From the NCBI GenBank assembly GCA_948474755.1, contig CAOLHI010000491.1, positions 1 through 64,000 on the forward strand: a stretch of 64,000 nucleotides of DNA. Reading direction: 5' to 3'. Shown here piece by piece: positions 61,121 through 64,000 of this stretch. Position 1 is the first letter of the stretch. Each line of letters begins with the position of its first letter. The position numbers and the translations under genes were made by a program. The notes below the pieces were generated by a model that was not told the origin of the DNA, searched no databases, and worked only from the letters and a program-made list of their open reading frames with translations. Origin of the DNA: Ctenosaura bakeri (taxonomy: Eukaryota; Chordata; Lepidosauria; Squamata; Iguanidae).

Positions 61121-61537
61121 TGTCATGCACTGGATAACCCACACTCCACAAACCACTCTGAGGTAGGCAGTGGTATTTATTTGTGGAAAATGCAAGCAAC
61201 CCAACACACTTCTTCCAAAGTTGCCTAAAGCAGGCATGGAGCTCACACCTTTTATAGATGTGAATCTAAAATTTATGCATGCAAAGCTGTGATTGGAGAG
61301 GATCATAAATCTAACACCACATTACTTCTCAGACAGTTCCCAGACCTGCGTTTGTTCCTCACTTCTCATACTTGACCCAAGCACACATTTTCTGCCTCTT
61401 TTCTTAGAGACACAACATTCTTAATGCACAAGTCTTTACACTTACACTCCCCTCTGGTTCTGATCTTCCTCCCCCCAGATATATTGTAGCAAAGAACAAA
61501 AAAGCAATTAACAAATTGATACTTTGTAATACTACAG
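61121..61537 (-). mobile_element. Possible solo LTR, minus orientation
   Basis: On the minus strand a TATAAAAG box (61256-61250) is followed about 70 bases on by AATAAA (61181-61176), and the segment can be bounded by TGTAGT...ATGACA. This is LTR-like spacing. No target duplication, primer-binding site or coding region is visible next to it. Confidence 0.35.
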
Positions 61538-61894
61538 GCAGGCTTCAAACAGATACATTGTTGCAGTCATCAATTAGCACTGGATACTTTGTAGCATACA
61601 CTAATGCTAATAGAGCTCTACAGCAATGCTTCTACAGAAACTACAATGTGCTATTTCAATACACACAATACACAGATCAACGTATGGCAGGGGCTATGCA
61701 TCCTGACATTTGCAAACAAAACCAAATCACTCCTTTGCAAAGCATGACTGCAGGAACTTTGGGGGAATTTATTTTCTTTTGCTCTTTATGGGCTGACACT
61801 GAAAAAAAGTTTCTGAATTCCTATTTCTCAATAATATGACGGTAATCATTGTTATATTAACCTATACAAACCATTTACAGCTGCAATGTTAGGT

Positions 61895-62055
61895 ATTCTC
61901 TTGATGGGAGTAAGTAAACCCTCTTAAATTCAATGGGACCTGAGTAACAAAGCATGAGACTATGATAAGAAACTACAGTGTAACTGCATATGTAGTTACT
62001 CAGAAGTAAGTTTCACTGTATCCAATTGGAGCTTACTTGCACATAACACGAGGAG
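61895..62055. mobile_element. Short palindromic interspersed repeats, two adjacent arms
   Basis: gatgggagtaagtaaaccct, caatgggacctgagtaacaa and gttactcagaagtaagtttc are the arms of the small family seen near 9.1, 12.9 and 47.4 kb. Confidence 0.5.
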
Positions 62056-62440
62056 TCTTAGAAGATGATAGAAATTAAAACAGCCGGTCTTAGGGAGGAT
62101 CAGAGAAAGGCAAGACTACCTGAGGATTCAAGAGCAGGGATAGGAAAAGTGAATGCCATGGCCACTTCCATTCCACAAGACTTCCTCAGCCTCAATTTTG
62201 TGAGGATTTTTTTTAATGTCTCTACACCCTCAACAAGTTAGGAGATTTCACAGATTCCCCCCTCCAATCAGGCTGTTTGATGCCCAGCACAGACATTTAC
62301 TTAATCAGATAAACAACGTCTTTATGTCCTGACTAAATGTCCTAAAACAGCACAGGTGAAAAAGCTGTGCAAAACTGCCCCCCCCACCAACATGGCTAGA
62401 GGATCTTTTTTTAAAATGAGGCAATGTTTCAAAATACAAA

Positions 62441-62456
62441 AATAAATAAATAAATC
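62441..62456. repeat. (AAAT)n tract
   Basis: Four AAAT/AATA units after an A-rich stretch; possibly a retroposon tail, but no body is recognisable. Confidence 0.6.
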
Positions 62457-64000
62457 GGATGCTATGGGGGCAACAGCATTGTGTGATACTCTGGGGCCTG
62501 GCAGCAGACCACTGGAACTCCCCAACTCTTAGCAGTTGCCTGTTCGAAACTGAGCGCAGAAGGCGATGGTTGTATTTTGCCATCTCCTTTCATGGCAAAG
62601 ATTTTTTGTTGTTGTTAAGATGTCAGTATGCCCTTTTATGAGAGATGTCTGCTTACCTTCCTTCAAAGATGATACCTCCAATGCTTTAATGGTCTCTTTA
62701 CTATACCTGTAACTGGTGCCAGAGCTCAACAATTGTTTTCAGAACTGAAGTTAATCCAGGCAAACCTTAAGAATTCAACAACCCAAGACAGACTTTCTGA
62801 ACTATGTTTCTTTTAAAAGAAAATAAACAAGAAGGTCAGCTGGGTACTCAAAACCTCACTGATGCGTTTGAACATCCAAAAACCAGAAGAAAATATGTTT
62901 GAATTGGAATGGGAAATATGGAAAATGCTTATCAGAAGTTATTTGCAGTGTATTAGTGTACCAAAAATTATTTTGGAGAGGGAGCAAAAAAATGTATTTT
63001 GTCTATGGGCCCACAACGGGTGATTGGCATATCTGGATATTTCATTTTCCCTTCTACAGACTTGTTCATGCCCCAGTAAACCATATTTATGGGATATGTC
63101 ACATATAGTGAACAGGGGGAGGAAGAACACATTTGCTTTGGTAAATTTATGCATGTTCATCAGACGATGTTAACAGAGCTCTTACATACAACTTGTTACC
63201 ATGCAATCAGAATCCATGTTTTGCAGATGATCTCCATCATCAAATGCACAGATGTCTATATGTGTAAATATGAAGATAGGCATATGCATTTGTACATATA
63301 TTACACACAGAGACATGCAGAATACATATTTAAAAACAGGCTCATTTCACAGCTTCAAATAAGCACGGCAAACAAATCTTTTCCTTGCCTCTGTGCATTA
63401 ATATTTATAGATATGTTGAACTGGACAAGTCGCTTGTTAAGAAAATAAAAGGGAAACATATGGGCAATTAACAGTTAAGTAGTACCATTTCATTATAGTT
63501 CACCAATCTGTAAACTCTGCCAGTTGTGACCTAGTTCAGGGTTTTAACTTAAGCTTCCTGAGATAGCCAGCTAAAGTTCTCTAATGCTATGTGTCACCTA
63601 ACTTCCAACTTTCTCGTGTTCTATTTCTGATTACAAGTTTCTAATCAACAAATACCCATGCCCCAGAGGACACAGGATTTCTACCTGTCTTCCAGGCCAT
63701 ATGATATCTGATCTCCATGCAGTATGCTTTCTGGGGCACTATCTGCATAGCAGGAACAATTGCATGCTGACGCAACACATCCCTTCCAACATTTCACAGA
63801 TGAAAATCAGGACACATGAAGCCACACAACATTAGATTGTGCTCAAAATGGTGAAAGTTATTAATGAAAAACAACACATAAGCTAACAGAGGCTGTGACC
63901 TGTTTTTGCCCTGAACCTACTGGAAGGGCAAGATCCTGCCCCTTCTATCCCCTTCCTTTGCTGAATTAACTGCACACAAAGTACTTTTGCACTATGAACT

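Larger units (their letters stand above)
1..64000 (-). other. ATRNL1: ATRNL1 gene body, internal portion
   Basis: The whole window appears to lie inside one minus-strand gene, attractin-like 1. Seven exons between 40253 and 7293 join in phase. ATRNL1 is a large single-pass type I membrane glycoprotein, a paralogue of attractin (ATRN), with CUB, EGF, kelch, PSI, C-type lectin and laminin-EGF domains. From memory the human protein is about 1,380 residues, and the exons here cover roughly residues 98 to 450. Paralogue choice rests on stretches such as INSCPNNCSGHGK, KANCGSPDHGYC and VEGHSAHIVELDSRDVVM, which fit ATRNL1 and not ATRN. No first or last exon was found, so the gene should continue past both window edges; the outer stretches are called intron on that basis. 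Confidence 0.93.
40254..64000 (-). other. ATRNL1: ATRNL1 intron upstream of exon a (partial)
   Basis: At least 23.7 kb of upstream intron. It contains RTE, L2, CR1, SINE, Tigger-like, palindromic MITE, LTR-like and DIRS-like copies, listed separately. I searched the minus strand for the expected EGF-like exon ending ...GRFK and found no match. Stretches 40.5-42.6, 45.9-47.4, 49.0-50.7, 52.0-53.4, 56.8-58.0, 58.2-59.8 and 62.1-64.0 kb show nothing I can assign apart from short simple repeats. Confidence 0.75.

Noticed and set aside
61516..61839. 107-codon open frame on the plus strand
   Set aside because: No recognisable domain, overlaps the LTR-like segment, and its length is compatible with chance in this composition.

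Overview
The window looks like vertebrate nuclear DNA, most likely from a squamate reptile (lizard or snake). It is AT-rich, intron-dominated and packed with interspersed repeats. The repeat mix is typical of squamates as I know them: BovB/RTE, L2, CR1 and L1 LINEs, tRNA-derived SINEs with a BovB-type tail, SINEs with a 5S-rRNA head, Tigger-like and palindromic MITEs, and a DIRS-like element. The organism call is an inference from repeat content, not from any marker gene.

One protein-coding gene is supported. Seven consecutive internal exons of attractin-like 1 (ATRNL1) lie on the minus strand, so the gene reads from high to low coordinates: 40253-40170, 39228-39115, 36849-36721, 32547-32339, 24310-24136, 20312-20225 and 7548-7293. 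Every exon has AG/GT borders, every junction keeps phase, and there is no in-frame stop. Together they give 1,055 coding bases (about 352 residues), covering the CUB domain, an EGF-like cysteine-rich segment and the first kelch repeats of this large single-pass membrane protein. The exons for the N-terminus (signal peptide, first EGF) and for the rest of the ectodomain, membrane segment and tail were not found and presumably lie outside the window. ATRNL1 was chosen over its paralogue ATRN because the residues that differ between the two match ATRNL1 throughout.

Layout: 1-7292 is intron, with a CR1 tail and a GC-rich inverted-repeat element near 1.4-1.9 kb. 7549-20224 is intron with microsatellites, two near-perfect hairpins, a DIRS-like terminal fragment and L1-like sequence. 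20313-24135 is intron dominated by a decayed L2. 24311-32338 is mostly unique intron with a 5S-headed SINE. 32548-36720 holds MITEs, a decayed gag-like region and a SINE. 36850-39114 holds a Tigger-like MITE and a CR1 inserted into a BovB. 40254-64000 is upstream intron with RTE, L2, SINE, Tigger-like, LTR-like and DIRS-like copies.

I see no operon, CRISPR array, RNA gene or novel multigene system. The most informative structures are: a pair of paralogous 5S-headed repeats, one carrying a Tigger-like insertion and the other empty at that point; a DIRS-like family present in three places; two long foldbacks; and a short frame-critical ATRNL1 exon with an atypical donor site.
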